This document shows positions 1 to 10,744 of a stretch of 64,000 nucleotides of DNA, in pieces. Numbering within the stretch: the stretch's first letter is position 1; every line of letters begins with the position of its first letter. The notes beneath the pieces are model-generated. The model had not been told where the DNA came from. It did not search any database and saw nothing but the letters and a program-made list of their open reading frames with translations. A program made the position numbers and the translations under genes. The stretch comes from Macrothele yani (taxonomy: Eukaryota; Arthropoda; Arachnida; Araneae; Macrothelidae), in the NCBI GenBank assembly GCA_039090855.1, contig CM077016.1:55539936-55603935 (forward strand), written 5' to 3'.

Positions 1-630
1 GCGATGAGTACCAGAGGGGTGCGAGTGTCACATCCAACTGCGCCCCAAACCATAACGCCAGGCGACTGTGCGGTATGGCGATGCATAATGCAGGCGTCAT
101 ACAGTCTCTAGCCGCGGTGCCGCCACACGCGTATCCGACCATCGTGGTGTTGCAGGCAGGAGCGGGATTCGTCGGAGAAGACAATGTCGTGCCATTCCGT
201 AGTCCAGGTGCGGCGTTCCGCGGCCCACTGCCGCCGCACTCGCCGGTACTGTAACGTCAGTGGTAATTGGAGCAATGGCCGCCGTGCGACAAGTTCCCGC
301 TCCTGCAGACGAAGTCGAACGGTACGTGCTGACACAGGTTGTTGCGCAACACACCTTAATTCCTGCGCTAACGTTCGTGATGTGGCGGTGCGAGCCGTCA
401 ATGCCCATCGCACAACATGCCGGTCCTTTCGTTCGGTGGTGTGCCGCGGCTGCAGCAATCGCTCACGTCGGTCCGTCCGTCCCTCCTGCACCCACCGAAT
501 CCATGCTCACCGCACTGTGGCTGGCTGTCGTCCCACACGGTCGATGATGTCTGTCGCGATAAGCCACTATTTGTCCTCTGTCGAACTCCGAAACGTGCTG
601 GAATGACTGCCGTATTCTGCGACTAGGCAT
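1..630 (-). pseudogene. Tc1-like transposase, broken, 3' part outside window
   Basis: The likely start is the ATG at 630-628, giving an N-terminus MPSRRIRQSFQHVSEFDRGQ typical of the helix-turn-helix DNA-binding part of Tc1 transposases. Near 490 the frame shifts into a second segment, which carries the basic linker and the first catalytic block (FSDES, then LQHHDGRIRVWRHRG). The second Asp and the Glu block would lie before base 1. At least one frameshift makes it a pseudogene. The family call is firm from the DES block and the linker order; the exact start is an inference from the related copy at 16.1 kb. Confidence 0.85.
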
Positions 631-859
631 CAGGAAGCTTCCCACACACAAGTCCGGCAGCACAACACACTTCCACTACTTACACCCCGCCTTTTGTGCA
701 CCCTTATAGTGCTTCTTGGTGGCGTGCCGGGTGCACATGATTTGCATATGCCCTGCAATGCTAACCGTTTGCATGTCCTCTCCCGGGCGACGTATGCTGC
801 GAATTTCAAGCCAATCAGATGTTTCCTTCTTGGTGTTGCATTTTGGGTGGCCAGCCGTT
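1..859 (-). mobile_element. Tc1-like transposon, family 1, copy 1 (cut by window edge)
   Basis: The element's 5' end lies at the right, next to a TA at about 860-861. Its terminal sequence on the minus strand (CGGCTGGCCACCCAAAATGC, then AACACCAAGAAGG) matches the inverted terminus of the second family copy ending at 16,874. The 3' half of the element lies beyond base 1. The stretch between the terminus and the transposase start (about 631-859) holds only untranslated element sequence. It is a Tc1/mariner DNA transposon that moves by cut and paste into TA. It is inactive here because the reading frame is broken. Confidence 0.85.
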
Positions 860-1079
860 TATAATGTTTATTACCAATTTTTCCCGTGATTAATCTTAGT
901 TATTTAATTACTGTCTTGCTAATCTAGCTGTTGTGTTTCCTAGTTATCGCTCTTTCATATAGCCACACTATACCTATGCAGAATAAATTTATGGGTCTCA
1001 AACTGCAATATTTCCAGTCTCCTGTGGTCAGTTATCTAGTGGACATTTTTCTGAACCCAGGATTTTCCAGATGTATGTC

Positions 1080-1795
1080 ATGGTGGATGAAGATGTGCCA
1101 TACATCCTTCAGCAACTTGGAAAACTGCAACACAGGAAAACTGTCCTATGTTTTTTACTGAGGAGTCATGCACAAATTGATTTTGCACCGAAAAATACTT
1201 GAATGTGTGGCAGTTTTCTGAGGTTCCCAACGACGGGAAGGAGTTCTTTTGTTTGTCTGAATTTTCAGGCATTTGTGGTCAGTTACTTTCCATGTGACCA
1301 GTTGTCCGGATCCCGTTGCGGTGGACTCTGGTCCGCCCCTACTCCCTAGTGGATCATGAAAGATGAGTTCGTGTACGACCCCCCCTCCCCCTTCGTAAAC
1401 GTAGGCCTATATTAAAACTGTAACATAAATTCGATCAAAGTAGCCGCCTGATTACCGAAGTGCCTTACAAATACCGAAGGGCTAAATTACTGTATTCTCT
1501 TCATTAGTTCTCATTAGCTTTTCATATACATCAAATAAATCCTAACCTAAATTTTATTATGAAGACCTGAGGCCATGGTGGTATTTATAAACCAGCCTGA
1601 AAATGCAGACAAACAAAAGAACTTCTTCCCGTCTTTGGGAACCTCGGAAAATTATCACACGTAATTCGGAAACTTGGAAAACTGCCACACTTTCAAGTCT
1701 TACTGGGTGGGAAAGCAATTTGTACAAGATTTGTATGGCAGTTTTCCAAGTTACTGAAGGATGTGTGGCACAATTCTTGTGTGGTAATTTACAGT
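1080..1795. repeat. Long inverted-repeat unit, MITE-like
   Basis: Two nested pairs of inverted arms are visible. Bases 1,200-1,272 (GTGGCAGTTTTCTGAGGTTC, then GGGAAGGAGTTCTTTTGTTTGTC) are reverse-complementary to 1,594-1,668. Bases 1,099-1,133 are reverse-complementary to 1,737-1,771. About 320 bp of unrelated sequence (1,273-1,593) forms the loop. No transposase is encoded, so it is most simply a non-autonomous element or an inverted duplication of one. A third single-arm relative lies at 16,018-16,090. Terminal repeats and target duplications were not identified. Confidence 0.6.
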
Positions 1796-3535
1796 GAACT
1801 GGTCAGTCAGTGTGCATAGATATACAAATAAGATATCAGACAGCAGAGTGAACATTGAGATAATCAGGACTGAGAGCAAAAGCGGTTTCTGCAACATGAA
1901 GACAACGGGCACTCACAAATGCGAACCAGGAACCAATATGTCGCTAGCTTCAAAATGCTAAATTCTAATATTTTTAAAGGACACTCGTGTATATAAAAAC
2001 GAGATGAGAAAATTGTTGAAAAGGAAGAGGTGAATATTAGAAACTTGGTAAACTTTCTGGCTCCCTAAATCAAAAACATGGGCAAAAAAAAAAAAAAAAA
2101 AAAATCCTGAAATAGTTGTTGCTCCATTTATCTTAAAATTTCAAAATGAAAATACATATAACACTTATTAAAAACACTGATTTAATTCTAATACCAAACT
2201 ACAGCCAAATGCCTGCGTGATAACAAAGTGCTTACAAAAATATTTTATTCAGTAAGTCAGAAACAATATACTGTATTTTTTTTTACTTTGTGGCGTTCCG
2301 AACTCGTTCCAGGAAGCGGAGTTACATCCAACGCATTTTCGAAAGCTGCATAAAAGTACAAATTGCGAAATATTACGAAGGACGTTCAAATATAAATCAA
2401 GAATTACATTCTAAAATATTGAATAACACAATACTATAATGTTTCTTCAATCACCAGTTAGAGTTCGCACATTTTTATCCAATGATCGTCGCCGATAAGG
2501 TTCCGTCCGCAATTACGATATCATTGTCGAGAGTGACAAAATTTCTTGGTCATCGAGTGTGAATCTCTTTTTTAGACAGTCTCTTCCTTTATAAGCTAGG
2601 CTCCAAGCTGGTGAAGATCCAGACGGAGTGATACCTACCTGCGAAATTCGGTACTTATAAGCTGCTTATCACTGCCAGATACGTCTTGCTCTGACATCTG
2701 GATTAGGCTCGACAGGTGAAGTAGGGGAAGATAGACCCAATTCGTCCTGCTTTCTAGTATGCATACGTCTTTTCTTTTCCGTGGCAGCACAGCCGCATGT
2801 GACACGACAACCGCCGGTTTCCAGATTTTAACAAAATTCAAATCAGCCCATCTCTTTTCGATAAACGTTCACAATATTTAACTTCATGGTAATAGTGCTT
2901 ATACAGTAGATTTTGAATGATATAAAAGAATTAAAAGCAAATGGATAATGCACAGTACGGGTTCCTCAATTCCAACCAAAATTAAATCTGCCCATCAGTT
3001 TTTGATGAACTTCCGAGTGTTAAATTCCATCTCAATAGGTGCCGCGTAGATGCATTTCATTATAAGCATAAAACGTTCACCTTATTTATTCACGTATTGA
3101 ACTTTTTTGAAAAAGGAAAACTGAAATGATACAAAACAAAATAACTCAAAAGGATGACTCAAAAGAAATCTGAGACCAATTTTAGAAAAAAAATGAAATA
3201 TTTATTTCTAAACAAACATCCGTACAGTGGTTCTCTTACGAAAATCAAAATAAAGTAAGATACACAAAATAATTAATCGATGAACACTCCCGACTCCCAA
3301 TGCTGACTACATACGTACAATGTTAGCATCCGTACGTGGATACTAACCTTTTCTATTTGATCTACTCACAATCTCAGAGATAAGAAGTCAAACCACATGA
3401 GTCTCGTGATGTGTTTCTACATTATGCAGGGCTAGTCTGAAGGAGCGGAAATCTCACATTCCCCTCTCCCCTCAAAACTCACAGTCGGTAAATATACGAG
3501 ATTAGCACGATGTAAAATCGTAGGAAAACTGTACT
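1796..3535. other. Unassigned AT-rich sequence
   Basis: I see no supported gene here. A poly-A run lies at about 2,086-2,104. The only open frame above 60 codons (68 codons, minus, 2,635-2,841) has no recognisable motif. Short degenerate transposon remains may be present but cannot be assigned by eye. Confidence 0.5.
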
Positions 3536-3539
3536 GTAC

Positions 3540-3935
3540 GGCAGCCCACTGTGTTAGCTGCCTTCATGTAATCGACGGCAAGCTGAACGCAAGAAAATAC
3601 ATTGATACCATCATGGAACCAAAACTGCTACCTTTCATCTGGGATTTCTTTTTTCCCCACAACACACCATTTCTTTTTCAGAAGGATTCGGCTCCCTGCC
3701 ACATCACAAATATGCAAAACAGTGGTTCACAGCAAAGGGCATTCCATTGTTGACCTGGCAAGGAAACAGCCCTGACCTGACATTGTCGCTCCGTTTGAAA
3801 AACCTTGTACGAATGAGGCGTCCATCAAATAAAAAGCAATTAATTGAGGCTATAATTGTGCTTCCGGGCACACGTAATAGCGAACGCAGAGTTCAAACAC
3901 TTGGCGCAATGAGATGTCCCTGTGGTGCATACTGA
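3540..3935 (+). pseudogene. Mariner/Tc1-like transposase C-terminal fragment
   Basis: Read through two frame changes, this stretch gives a block like FQKDSAPCH (second catalytic Asp region), then AKQWFTAKGIPLLTWQGNSP, then DLTLSLRLKNL and RPSNKKQLIEAII. That is the order found in Tc1/mariner transposases around the second Asp and the NSPDLNPIE block. The catalytic Glu context is degraded, since the usual NPIE is missing. Only the C-terminal third is recognisable and no termini were found. It is a different family from the other copies in this window. Confidence 0.65.
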
Positions 3936-3959
3936 TAAGTACATTGCGTTCGTACGTAT

Positions 3960-6310
3960 ATCTGATATCATTTTATCGGAATGTAGTGTAGATTCATCAT
4001 GATTGCAGTATTAGCAGAATAACTTTGCACTGCAAATATCTGAATTCTGTTTTCTGTATTGAATTCAGCATTAAACTCCCTTTCAGTTGATATACAAGCA
4101 TTTGCATTTTGCGAAACATGAAACATTTCCTATAAACCTGCAGAGTTACAAAACATGAAGTTTTCAAAAAGAGTCCACAATTATGGCTACTGCTGTGTGT
4201 AAGACGCAATAACATGTTAAAAATTTGGTGTATATTACGGCCAAACGTAACGTTTCTCGTTTCCGAGAAAAATATAAAATCATGATGTCTATGCCTGTGA
4301 GTACAACAGGAAAATCTGTAAAAATGGAAATGTTGATGTGTCGTCTCTTTTGAAATGAATCAAAAAATTCCTTCTCTATCAGATGGATAGTAAACTTCCA
4401 CCATTGTGAATTGGGAATTTGTTTTTCCAGGAAAATCAGTCATCACAAAGCCGGAGAACAACATAAATCGTCAACGAGCCGATATCTCAGGAAAGCGAGT
4501 TGTAGACTTTGAGGCAGGCAATGTATTCGGTACGATAGAGAAGTGGTTTTCAACACAGCTATTATCATGCAAAAGTGCATAACAAAATCACATGACACAA
4601 GCAAGTGCATGCGATCTGGTCGTCTGGATTCGGCAATTAATTGCACTCCATGTGCAGGCTCAGCCATAATTTTGGTTGCTCTAGGCCGAGATTGACTTTG
4701 CAACCCTTAGTACACTGCTCGACATAGAAAGTGCCACACTACGGAACAATGTACAAAAGTGACGTGTACAAAACTTAGCTCACATGTAGCCATGTAGGTG
4801 GGAAAGAACTGGTTTTATTTTTGAAGAATTATGTGAATGAGGTAGGAGAGCTGATTAGTGAGAAAAGTGCGATTCTTCTATAATGGGGTCTACGGGAGAA
4901 GCGTTTTGGAGGTGGGTGTGAGCATTGTGGCATGCCTGTTGTACGTTTACAGCGATGTTGTGGAACCGCCGCAGCCTGTGGGACATGTTCTCTCCTTGGC
5001 ATGCGAGTGGTGAAGACTGAGACATATGGTCAGCGTCTTGTTTGTCAGACCCTATGATTTGCCACTTGCAAGAAAATATTTCGAAGTCATGGAAATCGTT
5101 ATGAAGAATCACATAGGCCACTTAGTGCCATTTGAACGTCGGCGATCATCATCAAACTTCATTCACATCACAAGCACCTGTAATAATGTAACCATGCCAC
5201 TACAGCAGGAAACAGTTCAAGGACTATTAGGTCAGCCAAACTGTAAAAGTCTACTATCAAGGATTACCACTGCAAAAATATTATGGATTTGGAAGACTCT
5301 TTCATTTGTTATTTAGAGCTGTGGTATTATTATTCAAATAAAGTGCTAAAGCGCTTGGAAAACAAGCCTTACGAATGGGTGTGGTGGATCTTGCCATTTC
5401 ATGTCATTCAAGGAAAAGATATTAAGATTAATTTTTTAAAATATTGTTTCCGTAAAAGTCGAAAATAATGGAAAAGGTTGAAATTTGGATTTTCTAAAAA
5501 TTACTATGGAAAGAAATTTAATAAGAAAATATTCTTAGAGATAAAAATTTTCCACCAAAAATTTCTAAGAAAAGAAATTTTAGCTGAACGTATTTACAAT
5601 TTTCGTAATGACTACAGACTAGTTTATATATAACAACCCACAGTTTAATGAAGTTCTCAACTCCAAACCTAACAACAACAAAAAACAAAAAAACAAAAAA
5701 GATCTGGGAGAATCTCTAGCTGAGGGCGCCCAGTATAAGCCCCCCATTAACGGAAGACACGTGGTAGAGCCTTCACGAATCGGGCAAAGAAAATTATTCG
5801 AAGGTTACCGATTAATAGTGCTCATTGTTAGCGCCCAAAATTGGATGACATTGTTTGTATATACTATATTCTAGTTTTCCTAAAACCTCAAAATAAAAAA
5901 CAAAAAAAGGCGTGTGCCCCTTTTTTTTTCTCCTTGGGTCAATATGCCTCGGATGTAAGACATATTTTAACATTTGATTTTTTTTTTTTATTTGATAAAT
6001 TAGTGTAGCTGAACAAGTTTGATCATACTTGTGCGCCTCCCAAACCTACTGCATTGCAAGTTGACACAGATCATCAGTATGCGGGGCACGTTTGAAACAC
6101 ATACCCAAATCTACGCACGTGTCAGTATAAGCTTATTAATATTATTCAACTGCTTGCGCATTTGAAGAAATGATTTGTGAATTGTCAAAAGTGTGCTACA
6201 ATTGCATTTCATTTGCTGATTGGTGAAGTTGCAGTCTATCCTAAATATTGTGGTAGCAAGCAGGACGCTACAGGTGAGGCTTCAGGCCATCCCTCCTCTC
6301 CCCTCCACAT
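3960..6310. other. Unassigned AT-rich sequence
   Basis: No gene, exon or complete element is supported. Open frames of 60-96 codons occur on both strands (for example 4,443-4,703 and 5,026-5,316) but show low-complexity or unrecognisable sequence. A-rich tracts lie near 5,675-5,700 and 5,890-5,905. Confidence 0.45.
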
Positions 6311-6317
6311 GCAAATA

Positions 6318-7361
6318 CACTCGCGGACATTGAAATTTGCGCATCAAGAAGGAAGCATCGGATTAAACTGAAATTTTACGGTCGTAATGATACAGATGAA
6401 TGATACACATGCTGGCAAAAACAGACCTGCAGGACAATTACAGAAGAATCTGTGGCACGCAGTCCGGTCATCTTCAATAGCGTGTCGCACAGCCTCGTGC
6501 GGCGCTGTTGCAATACGGACCGGAATAGAAGCAAACAGACGCCTGACGTTGTCCTGCTGCAGACTGTCCCACACATGTTAGACAGTGTGCTCCAATTCCC
6601 AGATAGTGAGGCACGGCGGCAGCCCGCGTTTCAACTGGTCCACACATGCTCGATAGGGGACATGTTCGGGGAGCGAGCAGGCCATGGAAGTGTCTGGACA
6701 TGACGTACGCAATCCTGGGCAACCCGAGAAGTGTGCGGACGGACATTTTCCTGCTGGTATAGCGCACCTGGAATCCTGGCCAGGAATGGGGCATTGATTA
6801 CACGCCGGATTATAAGGGTGCCGAATCGTACTTGCAGCGCCATCACAGGGTGTGTAGCAGGGCCTGATTTCTGCACATGCACAGGGCCTCAGAATTTGGA
6901 GGAGCCTCCAAACCACCTTAATAATAATATAATTTTTCAGAACCAAAATACATTTTTCGTTATAGCACGAAATTACTATATGGTTCGGTTTCAAAATTTC
7001 TGTAAGCTCTGAGGGTGCGAGGAAGTACAAGCGGTGTGAATCCTTCATCTATTACATGCCATATTGGCTGTAAAGTTGACGAGCATGTGGGATGTGTTTT
7101 ATTGTTTTACTGCTAGACAAATTGCTTGCAAGAAAAATATTTGCCAATAAATATTACTTTTGACTGTTTGACTGAAAATTTTAATCAAGTGGTCCTCAGA
7201 CACAGGGCCTCAACTGACCTAAGTCGGGCCCTGGTGTGTAGTGATACGCACTCGACCAAACGTGGATCATGTGCATACCAGCACGCACTCTAGCTCTTTG
7301 TAAAGTTTCGCGGTTGTAGCATGTTTTCTGCTAGGTGCGCAAATTTCATTGCCCGTGGATG
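6318..7361 (-). mobile_element. Tc1-like transposon, family with both termini
   Basis: The two ends are inverted copies: CACTCGCGGACATTGAAATT, continuing TGCGCA, from 6,318, against CATCCACGGGCAATGAAATT, continuing TGCGCA, on the minus strand from 7,361. About 21 of 26 positions match. Both ends abut TA (6,316-6,317 and 7,362-7,363), the Tc1/mariner target. Transposase remains occupy only the left half in minus orientation. Bases 6,900-7,330 carry no recognisable coding sequence, so the 5' half of the gene is deleted or replaced. Confidence 0.7.
6345..6882 (-). pseudogene. Tc1-like transposase, C-terminal half, broken
   Basis: The minus strand encodes GALYQQENVRPHTSRVAQD and then LPWPARSPNMSPIEHVW, the second-catalytic-residue and Glu blocks of a Tc1 transposase. 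A frame change leads into the C-terminal tail (6,574-6,344) with LFASIPVRIATAPHEAVRHA. The usual second catalytic Asp of QQDNARPH is Glu here (QQEN), which by itself predicts loss of activity. The DNA-binding domain and the first Asp block are absent. It lies inside the element bounded at 6,318 and 7,361. Confidence 0.75.
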
Positions 7362-7751
7362 TATTTAAACTGTTAGAGCATATGGCTGGTGCAACCGTCA
7401 AAAGATTTTAGGGAAATTGGATAAACTTACTTGATTTTTTCAAATTCACAGAAATTTTGTTATATGTTGAAATGAATTTATTGTTAAATTTAGTATGTTT
7501 GTACTTTTGGGAAATGGAGAGAGGGGTAGACCTTATGACAGCCAAAAAATAAAAGAAAGGATCAAAAGATATTAGATGGTGAAATGTATGTATAAATAGC
7601 ATTTAGAAGAAATTACGTGATGGCTTGGCAAGAGAGGATGGTAACGACATTCAAGTTCAGAAGAATGGCGAATGATTTTTAGAATTTGTCGAAATCGTTT
7701 AACACTTGTGGCGGGTATTGGTGAGTGGTTAGAACTATGGAGAAAAGCCTG

Positions 7752-8460
7752 TCAGTTGTGCCCATTTTTCGTACTGACATCTGCTTCAGCGGCTGTCTGG
7801 TATTCTAATTTTGCCTTCTTCCTTCGTTGTTCAGGATTTTTCATTTTTGCTTCTTCCTTGTTGGCTATGGCTTGCAGAATATATTCAGGCTCTCTAAGTG
7901 GAAGATTTCTAGGTGAGCGAGGGTTAATAAGCTCTGGGAGAACAGAGTCCATATAAAACGTTCGCAGTTTCGGTACTATAGTGTTCAAAAACTAGGATCC
8001 CTTTTAATTCGGATAACTTTTGATTCCGTTCTGGACCATACAAATAGATCACACCATTCCCTATCTGTTATTGATAATTGTCCTTGTATTTGGTAGTAGT
8101 ATTTGTGTTTTATTGGGAGAAATAGTTCATTAGCAGAATCTACTTTTATTCCTATATTGTGCGAGATACAAATTTCTCTCAAATTTTGTGCTGAGCGAGC
8201 CGCGTATGGGCATTTAATTTCTACTAACCCATTTTTTCCAACTAGACCCATCTGGGCTTGTGCAAAGAAATGGGTTCGCGGGATCGATAAATAAACCACA
8301 GCGTTGAACTTCATTCTTTGTCATTTTCTGGTAACTGTGAAGTGCGGTCAGTTCATTTGCCAGCCCGTATTTTATTGCAGGGGTTGAGATATTGCTCGTG
8401 TAAATTATTCTTTTGACAAAATTTGCACTCAGTGTTGTTGGTCTTCTATCAGCTACGTCC
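7752..8460 (-). pseudogene. YqaJ-type PD-(D/E)XK nuclease domain, C-terminal part of transposase fusion
   Basis: Read from 8,460 downward, the sequence gives KYGLANELTALHSY, then GLFIDPANPFLCTSPDG. After a one-base frame change near 8,246-8,251 it gives GKNGLVEIKCPYAARSAQN and YYYQIQGQLSITDREWCDLF. A last segment (7,988-7,752) carries LRTFYMDSVLPELINPR. SPDG, EIKCP and YxxQxxGQ are the active-site and core motifs of the YqaJ (lambda exonuclease-like) family, which degrades one strand of duplex DNA in recombination. All key residues remain, but frame breaks at about 8,250 and 7,986 make this copy non-functional. It follows the Mutator-like domain directly on the same strand. Confidence 0.8.
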
Positions 8461-10437
8461 TTAAAAAACGATGATGGTAATCTTTTTTATCTTTCCCGTC
8501 GCCATCTTTCTGATGTGGATTGACCACGTGTACTTCTCCTCCAATTCATCGTTTTGATTTACTTCCAGCGATGTTAAAAGATGTGCCTCCATTCGTTTAA
8601 AAGCTTCCGGTGTTATGTCTGGCTCCTCAGGGAAATCACCATAATTTTTGTCACCACCTTTACCTGTATGTGTAATTTGCCTTTGATGACGAGAGCTTTT
8701 ATCACTATGAAACAATCTTCTTTGATTCAAACGTTTCACACGGTAGTTCGTCCTCTGTCTTATAAATTTGCGCAGTGGTGTGGATGGACTTTTTCCTGTA
8801 ACAGCTTTGTAAGCTTTTTTGTGCCAAAGCTGGTTGGGTGTCTGATAAGACATTGCTGCAATGTTCGCACGTCTGTTTATTCCCCCTGCTTTGGAGTGAT
8901 CTACCCGCTTCCCACCGGTAACCTTGCAGAACTGAGACATGAAATTCTCTGCCGGGTTATTTGTGGCATTCCATATCAATGTGTTGCAGCATGATATCAA
9001 TGTTCTTCCAATTTCTTCTAGTATGGCCAAAAACATGCCAGTGGATTTCATGATGTCATATGTCTGTACATTAGGACTGGTTGTATTTCTTTCGCAAAAA
9101 TTTCCGCAGCCGTCATGACTCCCAAAAACATGGTTTGGTCCATTTCTCAGCTCATTTGCTAATTCGTCAATGGCAGTCTGGGTAATTTGGCTGCGATTTT
9201 CTTTAGAATGATTTTTTATTGCAATTCGAGCTCCCTTTACAAGACGAGGCATATTTTCTTTTTAAATTCTTCGTGCCTTCACACCGTTCGCGCCTGGGAA
9301 CCTAGAACTGGCTTTCTGTAGACGTTCCAGACCTCTGCCATATCTGCGAACAGCATGATTTGCACATTCAATTTTTATTACCCTTCCTCCGTACGAAGTT
9401 CTTTTCTGAATTTGGCTCATTGTGTTGGCATCACCGTCTCCAACCAAACGAGTGCAACGTATTTTGTGAACACTCTGTAGGTACTGCATTCCTTCTATAA
9501 TTATGTCACTCTCCATGGCAGTAGAAGGCCCATTCCAATTCTTCCAACACAAATGATCTTTGGGAGGAATTCTTCCATCATTAATGGCTCTACATATTAG
9601 ACACACTTTGTTTCTAATTCCAATGAATATTATTTTTTGAGTCTCCATTCCTATAATTACAGCAACACCACTGGAGGCATTATAACCATGCCCATAACTT
9701 CTTTTGCACCATCCTCCATCAACGATGACTGTTACACAAAGAAATCCTTCATCTTTATCATTTCTATTTTCTGCCAGCCTTTTCTCTTCTGCAATCGAAG
9801 ATTCAATGGTTTCTTGCACGCATGCTTCAATTATTTTACCCGTTGTTCTTTCACATTTAGAGAAAGTGGGACGAGTCATGTACTTAATTATCCATAGTGC
9901 TCATCTTTTCATACTCCTGGTCGTAACCACTTCCGGCCGAAAGGGCACCTAACATAGCCAGTTGATTGATACATCCATTTTCTCTGTCTTAATTATACGC
10001 TCTGTGCCGCAAATCTTTTTACTGCACACATAATGTAAAGCTGCCACAAGACCCATTTGTGTAACTTTATGGAAAACTAAGTTTCCTCCAAAGTTACAAT
10101 TGTATGTGTGCATTTCCAGAAGTCGAGCCTGCTGAATAACAAATGCCAAATCGCAGATGAATCTTCCAGATGGCAAAGGATTCCCTTTGTAATTTTCTTC
10201 GAAAACTACACTTATTTCAAGTGTTGACATAGCAGCACTTTCTACTGATATTTCACTTTCTTGATGCATTACAGCTTGTTGTGTGAATATTGGGGATGGC
10301 AATGTGGCTGATGATGCAACAGCAAGCTGCGATTCCAGTGGAGAAGCAGGAGTGAACGGTGTATCACTATTTCCTTCAGAGTTCAACACTTCTGACCTGT
10401 AAGAAATAAATAAATGAATAAATAAATAAACAAACAA
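8461..10437 (-). pseudogene. Mutator-like (MULE-type) DDE transposase domain, broken
   Basis: The N-terminal part (10,437-9,949) has SGRFICDLAFVIQQ and a C-x2-C-like HYVCSKKICG region. After frame breaks near 9,970 and 9,893, a long frame (9,879-8,461) carries VIVDGGWCKRSYGHGYNASS (first Asp) and RLVGDGDANTMSQIQ (second Asp). It also has the Cys-x2-His motif IECANHAVRRYGRGL and NNPAENFMSQFCKVTGGKR (candidate catalytic Glu). That order is the DDE-with-C/H signature of Mutator-like transposases. One in-frame TAA at 9,262-9,264 interrupts it. The N-terminal start is uncertain because 10,402-10,476 is a simple repeat. The reading frame points straight into the YqaJ domain, suggesting one original protein. 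Confidence 0.78.
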
Positions 10438-10476
10438 ATAAACAAATAAACAAACGAATAAATAAATAAATAAATG
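10402..10476. repeat. AAAT/AAAC microsatellite
   Basis: An imperfect tetranucleotide tract of AAAT, AAAC and GAAT units. It marks the 5' edge of the recognisable Mutator-like coding sequence and may have replaced its start. Confidence 0.9.
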
Positions 10477-10744
10477 CTACATTTGTGAAATAATTCTGAA
10501 CATGGTGTATATCGCCAACTGAAAACCACATCCAAATTTCAACAAGAAAGATGACACCGAATTTTCGGGTGTAATAAGCACGTCTTTTGAATCTGTCCTG
10601 ACGCAAATTAAATTTATCATAGCTATTCAAATTCAATGGAACCGGTATGGAAAACAATAGTATCTGACGGAAGAAAGAAGTTTTTCAATAACTCAGACAT
10701 TGCTGTAAACGGAATCGTGAGCTTACGAACTCTTACAAACAGAG

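Noticed and set aside
2635..2841. 68-codon minus-strand frame
   Set aside because: No motif, no splice or promoter context; expected by chance at this length.
4443..4690. Plus-strand KRVVDFEAGNVFGTIEK resembling a Tc1 DNA-binding start
   Set aside because: Too short and too degraded; no linker or catalytic block follows and no termini were found.
7752..8460. Phage or viral insertion suggested by the YqaJ domain
   Set aside because: No other phage or virus genes are nearby and the domain follows directly on a eukaryotic transposase on the same strand.
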